Shown: in pieces, positions 44,992 to 55,019 of the stretch
Position numbering within the stretch: position 1 is the stretch's first letter
Layout: each line of letters opens with the position of its first letter
Assembly: GCF_036365825.1 (NCBI RefSeq)
Contig: NZ_CP142675.1
Coordinates: 2,798,501-2,862,500 of the forward strand
DNA from: Qipengyuania sp. HL-TH1
Lineage (GTDB): Bacteria; Pseudomonadota; Alphaproteobacteria; Sphingomonadales; Sphingomonadaceae
Length of the DNA: 64,000 nt
Direction: 5' to 3'
Notes under the pieces: generated by a model
Database searches by the model: none
Told to the model about the DNA's origin: nothing
What the model saw: the letters and a program-made list of their open reading frames with translations, nothing else
Translations under genes and position numbers: made by a program

Positions 44992-45269
44992 GGGAGAAAG
45001 CTGGCGACAAGTTCGGGAGCAAAAACCCTCCCCGAAACGAGTCCTTCACGGGCCGATTCCCGCACACCAAATTCGAGTTTTGCGCAGGGGTGGGCATAGC
45101 AGGGATAAGTTTGACTCGACTCACAGTCAGCGGCGAGTCGGCAACCGGCCTCGACCCTTTGCAGCGCGGGAGAAATCGGGCAGGGGCCACTTATCCCTGA
45201 AATCCACAGGGCCAACAGACACCTACAACCTCTTTATAAATACTATTATTTATTAGATTGGACTCAGAG
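44992..45269. other. Candidate chromosomal replication origin (oriC)
   Basis: This gap separates divergent ppsR and hemE, the place where oriC sits in Caulobacter and Rickettsia. It holds an AT-rich tract (45231-45260, almost pure A/T against a GC-rich background) suitable for unwinding. ACTTATCCCT (45189-45198) and its inverted copy (45101-45110) resemble DnaA boxes, and AAATCCACA (45200-45208) matches TTATCCACA at 7 of 9 positions. Six GANTC (CcrM) sites occur at 45039, 45055, 45113, 45118, 45135 and 45261. Genes on both sides run away from it. Not experimentally shown here. Confidence 0.7.
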
Positions 45270-46295
45270 ATGCCCGGTCTCCTGCTCGATACGCTGAACG
45301 GCAAACGTGCCGATCGCGTGCCCCTCTGGCTCATGCGCCAGGCGGGTCGCTATCTGCCCGAATACCGGGCGTTACGCGCCGAAAAGGGCGGATTTCTCGC
45401 GCTGGCCTATGACAGCGAAGCGGCCTGCGAGATCACCTTGCAGCCGATCGACCGCTTCGGCTTCGACGGGGCGATCCTGTTTTCCGATATCCTGATCGTC
45501 CCGCATGCGCTGGGGCAGCATCTCGAGTTTCTCGCAGGCGAGGGGCCGAAGCTGTCACCCCCGCTGGTCGATGCCGCGCTGGCGGGGCTGACCCCCGACA
45601 AGGGACGCTACGAGCCGATCTACCAGACCGTGCGGCTATGCCGCGAGCGGTTGTCCGACGACGTGACCATGCTTGGCTTTGCCGGGAGCCCATGGACCGT
45701 TGCAACCTACATGGTGGCGGGCGAAGGCAGCCGCGATCAGCACGAGGCGCGCGCGATGGCCTATCGCGATCCGGCCAAGCTCGACGCCATTCTCGAAGCC
45801 ATCACCAGCGAGACGATCAGCTATCTCTCCGGCCAGATCGAGGCGGGCGCCGAAGCGGTCCAATTGTTCGACAGCTGGGCAGGAAGCCTGGCCCCCGATG
45901 AATTCGAGCGCCTGGTGATCGCCCCCAATGCGCGGATCGTCGCGGCCCTTCGCGAACGCCATCCGGCGACCCCGATCATCGGATTTCCCAAGGGTGCAGG
46001 CGAGAAACTGCCCGCCTATGCCCGCGAGACTTGCGTGCAGGCTGTCGGCGTGGACGAGACGGTCGATCCCGCATGGGCCGCCCGCGAACTGCCCCGCGAC
46101 ATGCCGGTCCAGGGAAATTTCGATCCCCTACTGCTGCTGGCGGGAAGCGATCGGCTGGAACAGCGTGCACGCTACATCCTCGAGTGTTTTGCCGACCGCC
46201 CGCATGTCTTCAATCTCGGTCACGGGATCGACCGCCGGACGCCAATCGCGCATGTCGAGCGGCTGCTCGCGACCGTGCGCGGTTTCAAGGGGTGA
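45270..46295 (+). CDS. hemE: Uroporphyrinogen decarboxylase
   Basis: A heme-pathway enzyme of 341 residues that removes four carboxyl groups from uroporphyrinogen III. Landmarks: PLWLMRQAGRYLPEYRALR, ILFSDILIVPHALG with the catalytic Asp, FAGSPWTVATYMV, QLFDSWAGSL and FNLGHGIDRRTPI. ATG at 45270 was chosen over TTG at 45258; there is no clear Shine-Dalgarno sequence, and the ATG lies directly beside the AT-rich tract of the candidate origin. HemJ follows 33 bases after the stop. Confidence 0.97.
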   Translation: MPGLLLDTLNGKRADRVPLWLMRQAGRYLPEYRALRAEKGGFLALAYDSEAACEITLQPIDRFGFDGAILFSDILIVPHALGQHLEFLAGEGPKLSPPLVDAALAGLTPDKGRYEPIYQTVRLCRERLSDDVTMLGFAGSPWTVATYMVAGEGSRDQHEARAMAYRDPAKLDAILEAITSETISYLSGQIEAGAEAVQLFDSWAGSLAPDEFERLVIAPNARIVAALRERHPATPIIGFPKGAGEKLPAYARETCVQAVGVDETVDPAWAARELPRDMPVQGNFDPLLLLAGSDRLEQRARYILECFADRPHVFNLGHGIDRRTPIAHVERLLATVRGFKG

Positions 46296-46328
46296 CGCAG
46301 GCGTGCGCGCAGCCTACATAACCCGGCG

Positions 46329-46772
46329 ATGCAGGACGTATTGGCGATGACCTATCTGTGGCTCAAGGCCGGGCACATCATTTTTATGGTGTTCTGGATG
46401 GCGGGGCTGTTCATGCTGCCGCGGCAGATGATCTACCTGCACCCGGCGACCGAAGGCTCCGCGGAAGCGGGTCTGTGGGGGAAGCGGATGGGTCTGCTGC
46501 GCAAGGTCATCCTGACCCCCAGCCTGATCGTCGTGTGGGTGCTCGGGCTGTTGTTGGCGATGACCATCGGCGCATGGGACCAGGGCTGGTTCCATGCCAA
46601 GCTGCTGTTCGTCCTGCTGCTGACCGCGTTTCACGGGATCATGGTTGCGCGGTCGAAAAAGATGGTCGCGGGCGAACGTCCGATGACCGAGAAGCAGCTG
46701 CGCATCTGGGGCGAATTTCCCGGGATCGCGCTGGCGATCATCGTCGTGCTGGTGATCGTCAAACCCTTCTGA
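46329..46772 (+). CDS. hemJ: Protoporphyrinogen oxidase HemJ
   Basis: A four-helix membrane protein of 147 residues that oxidises protoporphyrinogen IX. The conserved His is in LKAGHIIFMVFWMAGLF and the second helix pair includes LLFVLLLTAFHGIMVARSKK; RIWGEFPGIALAIIVV is near the end. It sits in a hemE-hemJ-rho arrangement common in alphaproteobacteria. ATG 46329 is given, and ATG 46347 is an alternative. Confidence 0.92.
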   Translation: MQDVLAMTYLWLKAGHIIFMVFWMAGLFMLPRQMIYLHPATEGSAEAGLWGKRMGLLRKVILTPSLIVVWVLGLLLAMTIGAWDQGWFHAKLLFVLLLTAFHGIMVARSKKMVAGERPMTEKQLRIWGEFPGIALAIIVVLVIVKPF

Positions 46773-46953
46773 GCGATCGGCCCGTCGCATTGCCGATTGA
46801 CGGCCCCGCAGCGCCGCCGTAATTGCATCCCACCTACCGGCTACAGGTCCCGCGCACAGACGGGACCGGGTCTGCTTTCCCCAAGCCCAGTCCTGCGCCC
46901 GTCGAAGGACCCACCGACCTGCCGGCCATCCAACCGATTACCGAGTAAAAGTT

Positions 46954-48219
<1,266 letters not shown>

Positions 48220-48232
48220 GGGTTCGCGCGCG

Positions 48233-48754
48233 ATGCCCGTTCAGAGAGCTGCCATCACAGGGGCTCCCGGGGCGGGCAAGTCGACCCTGCTGGCGGAGCT
48301 TTCCCGCCGCGGCGTGACTACGGTCGAGGAAGTCGCGCGGACGATCCTCAGATCCGCAGGCGGCATGGCGCTGCGCGAAGAGGATCCGCTCGCCTTCGCC
48401 GATGCAATGCTCTCGGCGCAACTGGCGGCGTGGGACGAGACGCAGGCCGACGGACCGGTCGTGTTCGACCGCGGCTTCCCCGATATTGCCGGTTTCCTGC
48501 GGGTCGAGGGACTCCCCGTCTCCGGCGCGATTGCGCGGGCCTGCGAGGAATATCGTTTCGACGGGCCGATCTTTCGCGCGCCGCCGTGGCGCGCGATCTA
48601 CACGCCCGATGATGAGCGAATCCAGGATTGGCAGGAAGCCATTGCCAGCGACCGGGCCGTGTGCGGGGCCTGGCGCGACCATGGCTATGCGTTGATCGAC
48701 CTGCCCCTGGTCCCCGCCGAGGAGCGCGCGTCGTTCATTCTCGCGCGCCTATGA
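48233..48754 (+). CDS. AAA-family P-loop ATPase
   Basis: A small P-loop protein of 173 residues. Walker A is AAITGAPGAGKSTLLAEL, and VVFDRGFPDIAGFL holds the Asp-Arg typical of AAA_28/nucleoside-kinase-like proteins. No partner domain is seen. Phosphotransfer to a small molecule is possible but not shown. It lies 13 bases after rho and overlaps the convergent SnoaL-like gene by 6 bases. Confidence 0.82.
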   Translation: MPVQRAAITGAPGAGKSTLLAELSRRGVTTVEEVARTILRSAGGMALREEDPLAFADAMLSAQLAAWDETQADGPVVFDRGFPDIAGFLRVEGLPVSGAIARACEEYRFDGPIFRAPPWRAIYTPDDERIQDWQEAIASDRAVCGAWRDHGYALIDLPLVPAEERASFILARL

Positions 48755-49150
48755 CGCCTTCATGCGCTCCAGCATGGCGCCCATTTGCTCCCAGACCTTG
48801 TTCACGGCCTTCAGCGGCCGCACCATGACTTTGAAGTCGACGATCATGCCGTCTTGATCGAAGCGGATGAGATCGATGCCATTGACCTCGATACCGTCCA
48901 TCTCGGTCTTGAACTCAATCATCGCATTCTCGCCGTCGACCAGTTCGCGGACATATTCGAAGCTGTCGTTGCCGAGCGTCTGTCCTGCGGCGGACAGATA
49001 GGCCACCACGATCGGGCGGCCGCGCTGCGGCGTATGGACGACGGGCGAATGAAACACCGCGTCTTCGTGGATGATCGCCGCCAGCGCTTCGGGCGAATTG
49101 CCGTTTTCGACCACCTCGTGCCAGCGTTTCAAACCCTGTTCCGCCGTCAT
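48749..49150 (-). CDS. SnoaL/NTF2-like protein
   Basis: A protein of 133 residues with the cone-shaped NTF2 fold: an N-terminal helix (GLKRWHEVVENGNSPEALAA) and then AAIIHEDAVFHSPVVHTPQ, typical of the SnoaL group. The active-site pocket could bind a small hydrophobic ligand. It may be an isomerase or a binding protein. ATG at 49150 overlaps the glutamate-synthase-like stop by 4 bases. It is convergent with the AAA gene. Confidence 0.82.
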   Translation of the reverse strand: MTAEQGLKRWHEVVENGNSPEALAAIIHEDAVFHSPVVHTPQRGRPIVVAYLSAAGQTLGNDSFEYVRELVDGENAMIEFKTEMDGIEVNGIDLIRFDQDGMIVDFKVMVRPLKAVNKVWEQMGAMLERMKAS

Positions 49151-50763
49151 ACTGCCTCCGCAAATGTATCCGCCCGTGCGGCGGCCCAGGCCTTGGCATA
49201 GGGCGTGCTTTCGGGGGAGTCGAGCAACTGGCCGGGCTCGAGGAAGCGATGGATGTGGTCGAGGCTGTCCGACTGGGCGCTGTTCTGGCGCTCGGAGATA
49301 TGCGCCGGCGTAATCTGCCACGGATTGTCGAGCCCCATCGCAACGATCATTTCACGGAAGGAATGCAGCGTGTGGCGCTGGAAGCGCGCGACACGTTCGG
49401 CCTTTTCCATCGGTACCAGACCCCGTTGCCGCGTCGCGTCCTGCGTCGCCACGCCGGTCGGACACATGTCGTTATGGCATTTCATCGACTGAACGCAGCC
49501 CAGCGCGAACATGAAGGCGCGTCCGGCATTGCACCAGTCGGCGCCCAGTCCGAAATTCATTGCCATTCCCGCACCCGAATGCACCATGCCCGCAGCAACC
49601 AGTTTGACCTCAGGCTTCAGCCCGCTGCCGACCAGCGCATTGCGCATGAGGATAAGCCCCTCGCGCAGCGGCATTCCGACGCGGTTGGAGAATTCGACCG
49701 GAGCGGCCCCAGTGCCCCCTTCGGCACCGTCGACGACGATGTAATCGAGCGTGATGCCCGTCTCGTGCATGGCCTTCATCAGTGCGAAGACCTCATGCGG
49801 CTTGCCGACGCATAATTTGACCCCCACCGGCTTGCCGCCCGACAGTTCACGCAGCTGTGCGGCCCATTCGAGCATCTGGATCGGGGTCGAGAAGGTGGAA
49901 TGCGCGGGGGGCGAGATGCAATCGCTCCCCACCGGGACCCCGCGCGCTGCGGCGATCTCTTCGGTCACCTTGCTGCCGGGCAGGACCCCGCCATGGCCGG
50001 GCTTGGCGCCCTGGCTGAGCTTGATCTCGACCATCTTGACCTGTTCGCCGCGGGCGCTTTCGGCAAAGCGGTCGGGATCGAACGCGCCGTCCTCGGTCCG
50101 GCAGCCGAAATAACCGCTGCCGATTTCCCAGACGAGGTCGCCGCCATGCGAGCGGTGATAGCGCGAGATGCCGCCTTCGCCGGTATCGTGGTAGAAATTC
50201 CCCGCAGCGGCCCCCTTGTTGAGCGCCATGATCGCATTGGCCGACAAGGAGCCGAAGCTCATCGCCGAGATATTGAGCAGGGACGCGGAATAGGGCCGGG
50301 TGCATTGCCGGCTGCCGACATCCACGCGCCATTCGGAGGGTGCCTGGGCATTGGGCGCCATGGAATGGGCGAGCCATTCATACTCGTCCGAATAGACGTC
50401 CAGCTCGGTCCCGAAGGGATGCGAATCGAGCTGGCCCTTGGCCCTGGCATATACCAGCGCGCGCTGCTGGTGGTTGAAGGGGCGGCCTTCCAGATCGCCC
50501 TCGACCAGATAGGCACGCGCATAGGGGCGCAAATCCTCCATGATCCAGCGGACATGCGCGAGCAGCGGATAATTGCGCCACAGCGTATGCCGCCGCTGGA
50601 AGAAGTCGTAGAGCGCCAGCAGCAGCAGCGGGATGGTGAATACCAGCCCCCAGCGCAGCCAGTCGACCATGACGAACAGCGCGGTCAGCAGCGCCACCAC
50701 CAGCGTGGGCCCGAACCGCATGAACAGTTCGGAAGAACTGCGGATATGCGCCTTGTTCTGCAT
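49147..50763 (-). CDS. Membrane-anchored FMN-binding glutamate synthase-family protein
   Basis: A protein of 538 residues with two hydrophobic segments at about 18-52, then a GltB-type FMN barrel. Landmarks: YSASLLNISAMSFGSLSANA, NKGAAAGNFYHDTGEGGISR, GVLPGSKVTEEIAAARGVPV and DYIVVDGAEGGTGAAP. A [3Fe-4S] motif CVQSMKCHNDMCPTG (C-x5-C-x4-C) is near residue 430. The amidotransferase domain of true glutamate synthase is absent. The substrate is unknown. It lies between the dienelactone hydrolase-like and SnoaL-like genes with overlapping ends. Confidence 0.9.
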   Translation of the reverse strand: MQNKAHIRSSSELFMRFGPTLVVALLTALFVMVDWLRWGLVFTIPLLLLALYDFFQRRHTLWRNYPLLAHVRWIMEDLRPYARAYLVEGDLEGRPFNHQQRALVYARAKGQLDSHPFGTELDVYSDEYEWLAHSMAPNAQAPSEWRVDVGSRQCTRPYSASLLNISAMSFGSLSANAIMALNKGAAAGNFYHDTGEGGISRYHRSHGGDLVWEIGSGYFGCRTEDGAFDPDRFAESARGEQVKMVEIKLSQGAKPGHGGVLPGSKVTEEIAAARGVPVGSDCISPPAHSTFSTPIQMLEWAAQLRELSGGKPVGVKLCVGKPHEVFALMKAMHETGITLDYIVVDGAEGGTGAAPVEFSNRVGMPLREGLILMRNALVGSGLKPEVKLVAAGMVHSGAGMAMNFGLGADWCNAGRAFMFALGCVQSMKCHNDMCPTGVATQDATRQRGLVPMEKAERVARFQRHTLHSFREMIVAMGLDNPWQITPAHISERQNSAQSDSLDHIHRFLEPGQLLDSPESTPYAKAWAAARADTFAEAV

Positions 50764-51461
50764 CAGCCGAGGTGCTTGGCGAAGAACTCCGCACTGCGGC
50801 TATCGGCCAGTTGCGCGGCCTCTTCCGATCGCCGCTTGCCGAATTCGGTGGCGAAGCCGTGGTCGAGCCCCTCGTAATTGTGGAGCGTGACCTTCGGATG
50901 GTTGTCCAGCCCGGCATGCATGGCCTTTTGTGTATCCTTGTCGACGAACCCGTCTTCGGTCGGGATATGCAGCATCAGCGGGTGCGCGATGGCATGCTTC
51001 TCGTCGAGCAGGCCGTCGATCCCCACGCCGTAATAGCCGACGCTGGCGTCCACATCGGTGCGCGCGGCGGTCATAAAGGCGAGGCGGCCGCCGAGGCAGT
51101 ATCCGACGCAGCCGACCTTGGGCACACCCTCCTCGCGGCGGATATGGTGGATTGTGGCCTCGATATCGCGGATGCCCTGGTCCTGGTTGAACTTGCCCAT
51201 AAGATCGAGCGCGCGCTGGAACTCGGGCTCGACGTCGGGGTCGAGTTCGACCCCGGGCTCGAGCCGCCAGAACAGGTCGGGTGCGACCGCGAGATAGCCT
51301 TCGTCGGCCAGCTTGTCGCATTTGCGGCGGATGCCCGCATTCACGCCGAAGATCTCCTGGATCACGAGAATGGCGGCCTTGGGCGTCTTCGCCGGGCGCG
51401 CGACATAGGCAGTAAACGTTTCGTTGCCGGACAGGGCGGAGATGGTGACGGTTTCGCTCAT
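50763..51461 (-). CDS. Dienelactone hydrolase family protein
   Basis: An alpha/beta hydrolase of 232 residues. The nucleophile is Cys in VGCVGYCLGGRLAFM; the family His is in GLDHGFATEF; an Asp is in TEDGFVDK. Dienelactone hydrolases open lactones in chloroaromatic breakdown, but most family members act on other esters. Its last base is the first base of the glutamate-synthase-like ATG, so both share one transcript. Confidence 0.88.
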   Translation of the reverse strand: MSETVTISALSGNETFTAYVARPAKTPKAAILVIQEIFGVNAGIRRKCDKLADEGYLAVAPDLFWRLEPGVELDPDVEPEFQRALDLMGKFNQDQGIRDIEATIHHIRREEGVPKVGCVGYCLGGRLAFMTAARTDVDASVGYYGVGIDGLLDEKHAIAHPLMLHIPTEDGFVDKDTQKAMHAGLDNHPKVTLHNYEGLDHGFATEFGKRRSEEAAQLADSRSAEFFAKHLG

Positions 51462-51557
51462 GGACGGGGCTCCCTCGCTTCGATTGGTGTCTTATGCTTG
51501 CATGACGCGTGATGCGGACCCAGATAGGGTCTTGCAAGCCATAACGGAGGAAGCGCG

Positions 51558-51821
51558 ATGAAGGTCCATATCGAAATCGATTGCACGCCCGATGAGGCGC
51601 GGACCTTCATGGGCCTTCCCGATGTCGGCAAGGCGAATGCAGTCTATGTCGACATGATGTCCAAGGCGATGAAGGGCGTGAACAACAACGAACAGCTGCA
51701 GGAATACGCCAAGCAGCTTGCGCCGATGGGGCAGGCGGGTTTCAAGCTGTTCCAGAGTTTCATGGAAGGCACCAATGCCTCGCGCTCGTCTTCGCCGGAC
51801 AAGACGCCCGCCGACGACTAG
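51558..51821 (+). CDS. DUF6489 family protein
   Basis: A small protein of 87 residues starting MKVHIEIDCTPDEARTFMGL, with a central YVDMMSKAMKGVNNNEQLQE, in the DUF6489 family. The function is unknown. ATG at 51558 has GGAGGAA upstream. mnmE follows 15 bases later, so it is likely cotranscribed with the tRNA-modification genes. Confidence 0.82.
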   Translation: MKVHIEIDCTPDEARTFMGLPDVGKANAVYVDMMSKAMKGVNNNEQLQEYAKQLAPMGQAGFKLFQSFMEGTNASRSSSPDKTPADD

Positions 51822-51836
51822 GAGCGCCCGCGCGCG

Positions 51837-53108
51837 ATGGAAGATACGATTTTCGCCCTGTCGAGCGGGGCACCGCCGGCGGCGATCGGTGTCATCCGGA
51901 TAAGCGGACCCGAGGCGGGCGATGCGCTGGCCGCGCTGGCGGGCGATCTCCCCCCCGCGCGCTCGCCGCGCGTGCGGACCTTGCGTGATTGCGCGGGCGA
52001 GCCGCTCGATGTCGCCTTGGTGCTGTGGTTTCCCGGGCCTGCTACCGCCACGGGCGAAGATCTGGCCGAAATTCACTGTCATGGGGGCCGCGCGGTCGTC
52101 GCCGCGATCGCGGCTGCTCTCGGGCGACTGGAAGGCCTGCGCGAAGCGGAGGCGGGTGAATTTACTCGCCGGGCTTTCAGCAATGGCCGGATCGATCTCG
52201 CGGAGGCCGAGGGGCTTGCGGATCTGCTTGCAGCTGAAACCGACTTGCAACGCAAGGGGGCGCTGCTTTCGGCGGGCGGCGCGCTATCCCGGCAGATCGA
52301 GAGCTGGCGCGAGCAGATACTTGGTCTCGCGGCCTCGGTGGAAGCGGTGATCGATTTCGCCGACGAGGAAGATGTGGCGGGTTTGCCGGCATCCTTTGAA
52401 GGAAAAATTGGCGATCTCGCGGTAGAGATGCGGCGGATCGCCGGGCAGCCCGCGGCTGAACGCCTGCGCGACGGCATTCGAGTCGTCCTCGCCGGACCAC
52501 CGAATGCGGGTAAATCATCACTTTTCAATGCGTTGCTGGCCGACGATGCGGCTATCGTGACCGCTGAGGCGGGGACGACACGCGATGTGCTGGAACGGCC
52601 AATTGCGATCGGCGGGGTGCCATTCGTCCTCGTCGATACGGCGGGTATACGCGAGGAAGGGACGGGCATGATCGAGGAGATCGGCATCGCCCGCGCACGC
52701 CGCGCGGTGGACCAAGGGCAGATCGTGCTGTGGCTAGGTGAGCCCGGCCAGGCACCCGCCGGGTCGATCCAGGTCAATTCGAAAAGCGACCTCGAGAGCT
52801 GCCCCGGCGCCGAGGGCCTGAAAGTATCGGCTGTAACCGGTGCCGGAGTTGGCGAGTTGCTCGAACATCTGGTGGCCTTGGGCAAGGAGGCGCTTCCGCC
52901 TGTCGACCAGGTCGGGTTCAACCGCCGGCAGACGGAATGGGCCGTCGCCGCGGCTGAGCATCTGGAAGCAGTGGACGTCGCGGGTGATCTGCTCGTGATA
53001 GCGGAGAACCTGCGGAGCGCGAGACGCGCGCTCGATCGGCTGGTGGGTCGCGATTCAACGGAAGAGATGCTCGACGCGCTATTTGGCCGCTTTTGCATCG
53101 GCAAGTAG
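51837..53108 (+). CDS. mnmE: tRNA modification GTPase MnmE
   Basis: A GTPase of 423 residues that, with MnmG, modifies U34 of certain tRNAs. The N-terminal domain has MEDTIFALSSGAPPAAIGVI and ATGEDLAEIHCHGG. The G domain has P-loop LAGPPNAGKSSLFNAL and DTAGIREEGTGMIEE. The C-terminus ends in F-C-I-G-K, the conserved catalytic Cys motif. A perfect parS site begins at the first base after its stop. Confidence 0.97.
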   Translation: MEDTIFALSSGAPPAAIGVIRISGPEAGDALAALAGDLPPARSPRVRTLRDCAGEPLDVALVLWFPGPATATGEDLAEIHCHGGRAVVAAIAAALGRLEGLREAEAGEFTRRAFSNGRIDLAEAEGLADLLAAETDLQRKGALLSAGGALSRQIESWREQILGLAASVEAVIDFADEEDVAGLPASFEGKIGDLAVEMRRIAGQPAAERLRDGIRVVLAGPPNAGKSSLFNALLADDAAIVTAEAGTTRDVLERPIAIGGVPFVLVDTAGIREEGTGMIEEIGIARARRAVDQGQIVLWLGEPGQAPAGSIQVNSKSDLESCPGAEGLKVSAVTGAGVGELLEHLVALGKEALPPVDQVGFNRRQTEWAVAAAEHLEAVDVAGDLLVIAENLRSARRALDRLVGRDSTEEMLDALFGRFCIGK

Positions 53109-53124
53109 TGTTTCACGTGAAACA
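53109..53124. other. parS site 1 (perfect)
   Basis: TGTTTCACGTGAAACA is a perfect 16-bp palindrome identical to the bacterial parS consensus. It lies between mnmE and mnmG, about 2.5 kb upstream of parA. ParB binds such sites and spreads to form the partition complex that moves the origin. Confidence 0.95.
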
Positions 53125-53168
53125 TGCACTTTGACGCAAGTCCGGGCGAAGGCTAAGGCGCGCCTCCA

Positions 53169-55019
53169 ATGCAAACCTTCGATGTCCTTGTAGTCGGCGG
53201 CGGTCACGCCGGTGTCGAGGCGGCCTGTGCGGCCGCCCGCATGGGCGCGCGCACGAGCCTGGTCAGCCTCGACCTCGATAAAATCGGCGCGATGAGCTGC
53301 AATCCGGCGATCGGTGGGCTGGGGAAGGGCCATCTGGTGCGTGAGGTCGACGCGCTCGATGGCGTCATCGGCCGCGCTGCAGACGCGGCTGCAATTCACT
53401 ACCGAATGCTCAACCGCTCGAAGGGGAGCGCCGTCTGGGGCCCGCGTGTGCAGGCGGATCGCCAGCTGTTCCATGATGCGGTCCAGTCGATTGTAGAATC
53501 GCTGCCGCGGCTCGATCTGATTGCAGGCGAGGTGGCCGCGCTCCGGTTCGCCGGAAATCGTGTCGCGGGGCTGGAACTGGCGGACGGCACTGCTCTTGGT
53601 GCGAAGGCCGTTGTCCTGTGCACCGGGACATTTCTCGGCGGTATTCTCTACCGGGGCGAAGAGCGTTTCGAAGGTGGCCGGATCGGCGAGGGGGCGGCGC
53701 ACCGGCTGGCGGCGCAATTGCGCGAGGCGGATTTGCCGATGGGGCGGCTCAAGACCGGCACCCCGCCGCGCCTCGACGGGCGCACCATCGACTGGGCCGC
53801 GCTCGAGGAACAACCCTCCGACCGCGAAGCCTGGACGATGAGCTCGCTCACTAGCGAGCGATGCAATCCGCAGATATTCTGCGCCATCACGCGGACCAAC
53901 GAGCGCGCGCACGATATCATCCGCGCCAATCTCGACCGGTCGCCGTTATTCTCCGGCGCAATCGGCGCCGCCGGTCCGCGGTATTGCCCGTCGATCGAAG
54001 ACAAGATTCATCGCTTCGGCGACCGCGAAGGGCATCAGGTCTTCCTCGAACCCGAGGGGCTGGCTACCGAGCTGGTCTATCCCAACGGGATTTCCACCTC
54101 GCTCCCGGTCGATGTCCAGCTCGCCATGCTGCGCGAGATGGATGGCTTGGGCCGTGTCGAGATGGCGGTGCCCGGCTATGCAGTGGAGTACGATCATATC
54201 GATCCGCGGGCGCTCAGTTCGGGGCTGGAACTGGGTGCTATCCCGGGCCTGTATTGCGCTGGGCAGATCAACGGCACGACGGGGTACGAAGAGGCCGCAG
54301 CGCAGGGACTGATGGCGGGAATGCATGCCGCCTCGACAGTGCTGGGCGTTGCCCCCGCACCGCTAGACCGGGCGAATTCCTATATCGCGGTCATGCTCGA
54401 CGATCTCACGCTGCAGGGAATCACCGAACCGTATCGCATGCTGACCTCGCGGGCCGAATACCGCCTGCGCCTGCGCGCAAGCAACGCCGACACAAGGCTC
54501 ACGCCGCTGGGTGTTGCTTGTGGCCTGGTCGGGGAAGGGCGGCGGGAATGGTATGCCCGGCGCGAGGACCGGCGGAACCGTTACGCCGAGCGCTTTGCGA
54601 CCCCGATCCATTCCAAGGTCCTGTCCGACGCGGGGTTTCACGTGAAACGTGACGCGGGTCCGCGCCCGGCCGCGGAATGGCTGGGAGGCGGTCATGCCAC
54701 TCTCGAAACGCTGGCGCCGTGGATGGAGGGCGTCGATCCCGCCGATCCGCTCGCGGTGGAGATGGCCGAGGATGCGTTTTACGCCCCCTATCTTGCCCGC
54801 CAGCGCGCCGAGCTCGCCGATCTGCGCAGTAGCGAGGCGCAGAACCTGCCGCGTGACTTCCCCTTCGCCGATGTCCCGGGCCTTTCCAACGAGATGATCG
54901 AGCGACTGTTGCTTGCTCGCCCCGAATCGCTGGCAGCGGCGGGTCGCATCCGCGGGATCACCCCGGCGGCGCTGGCTGCGCTGCTGGTGCATGCCCGCAA
55001 GCTGGACCGCGCCGCATGA
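53169..55019 (+). CDS. mnmG: tRNA uridine-5-carboxymethylaminomethyl modification enzyme MnmG
   Basis: An FAD enzyme of 616 residues, partner of MnmE. Dinucleotide motif [19 protein letters not shown]; further landmarks are [31 protein letters not shown] sequence, [30 protein letters not shown] sequence and [18 protein letters not shown]. The C-terminal helical domain includes [19 protein letters not shown]. Codons for GFHVKR (about residue 489-494) carry a near-perfect parS site. The stop overlaps the rsmG start by 4 bases. Confidence 0.97.
   Translation: MQTFDVLVVGGGHAGVEAACAAARMGARTSLVSLDLDKIGAMSCNPAIGGLGKGHLVREVDALDGVIGRAADAAAIHYRMLNRSKGSAVWGPRVQADRQLFHDAVQSIVESLPRLDLIAGEVAALRFAGNRVAGLELADGTALGAKAVVLCTGTFLGGILYRGEERFEGGRIGEGAAHRLAAQLREADLPMGRLKTGTPPRLDGRTIDWAALEEQPSDREAWTMSSLTSERCNPQIFCAITRTNERAHDIIRANLDRSPLFSGAIGAAGPRYCPSIEDKIHRFGDREGHQVFLEPEGLATELVYPNGISTSLPVDVQLAMLREMDGLGRVEMAVPGYAVEYDHIDPRALSSGLELGAIPGLYCAGQINGTTGYEEAAAQGLMAGMHAASTVLGVAPAPLDRANSYIAVMLDDLTLQGITEPYRMLTSRAEYRLRLRASNADTRLTPLGVACGLVGEGRREWYARREDRRNRYAERFATPIHSKVLSDAGFHVKRDAGPRPAAEWLGGGHATLETLAPWMEGVDPADPLAVEMAEDAFYAPYLARQRAELADLRSSEAQNLPRDFPFADVPGLSNEMIERLLLARPESLAAAGRIRGITPAALAALLVHARKLDRAA
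54634..54649. other. parS site 2 (inside mnmG)
   Basis: GTTTCACGTGAAAC forms a perfect 14-bp core palindrome at 54635-54648; only the outermost base at each end differs from the consensus. It is in frame with codons for G-F-H-V-K-R, so it is under both coding and ParB-binding constraint. Confidence 0.85.
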
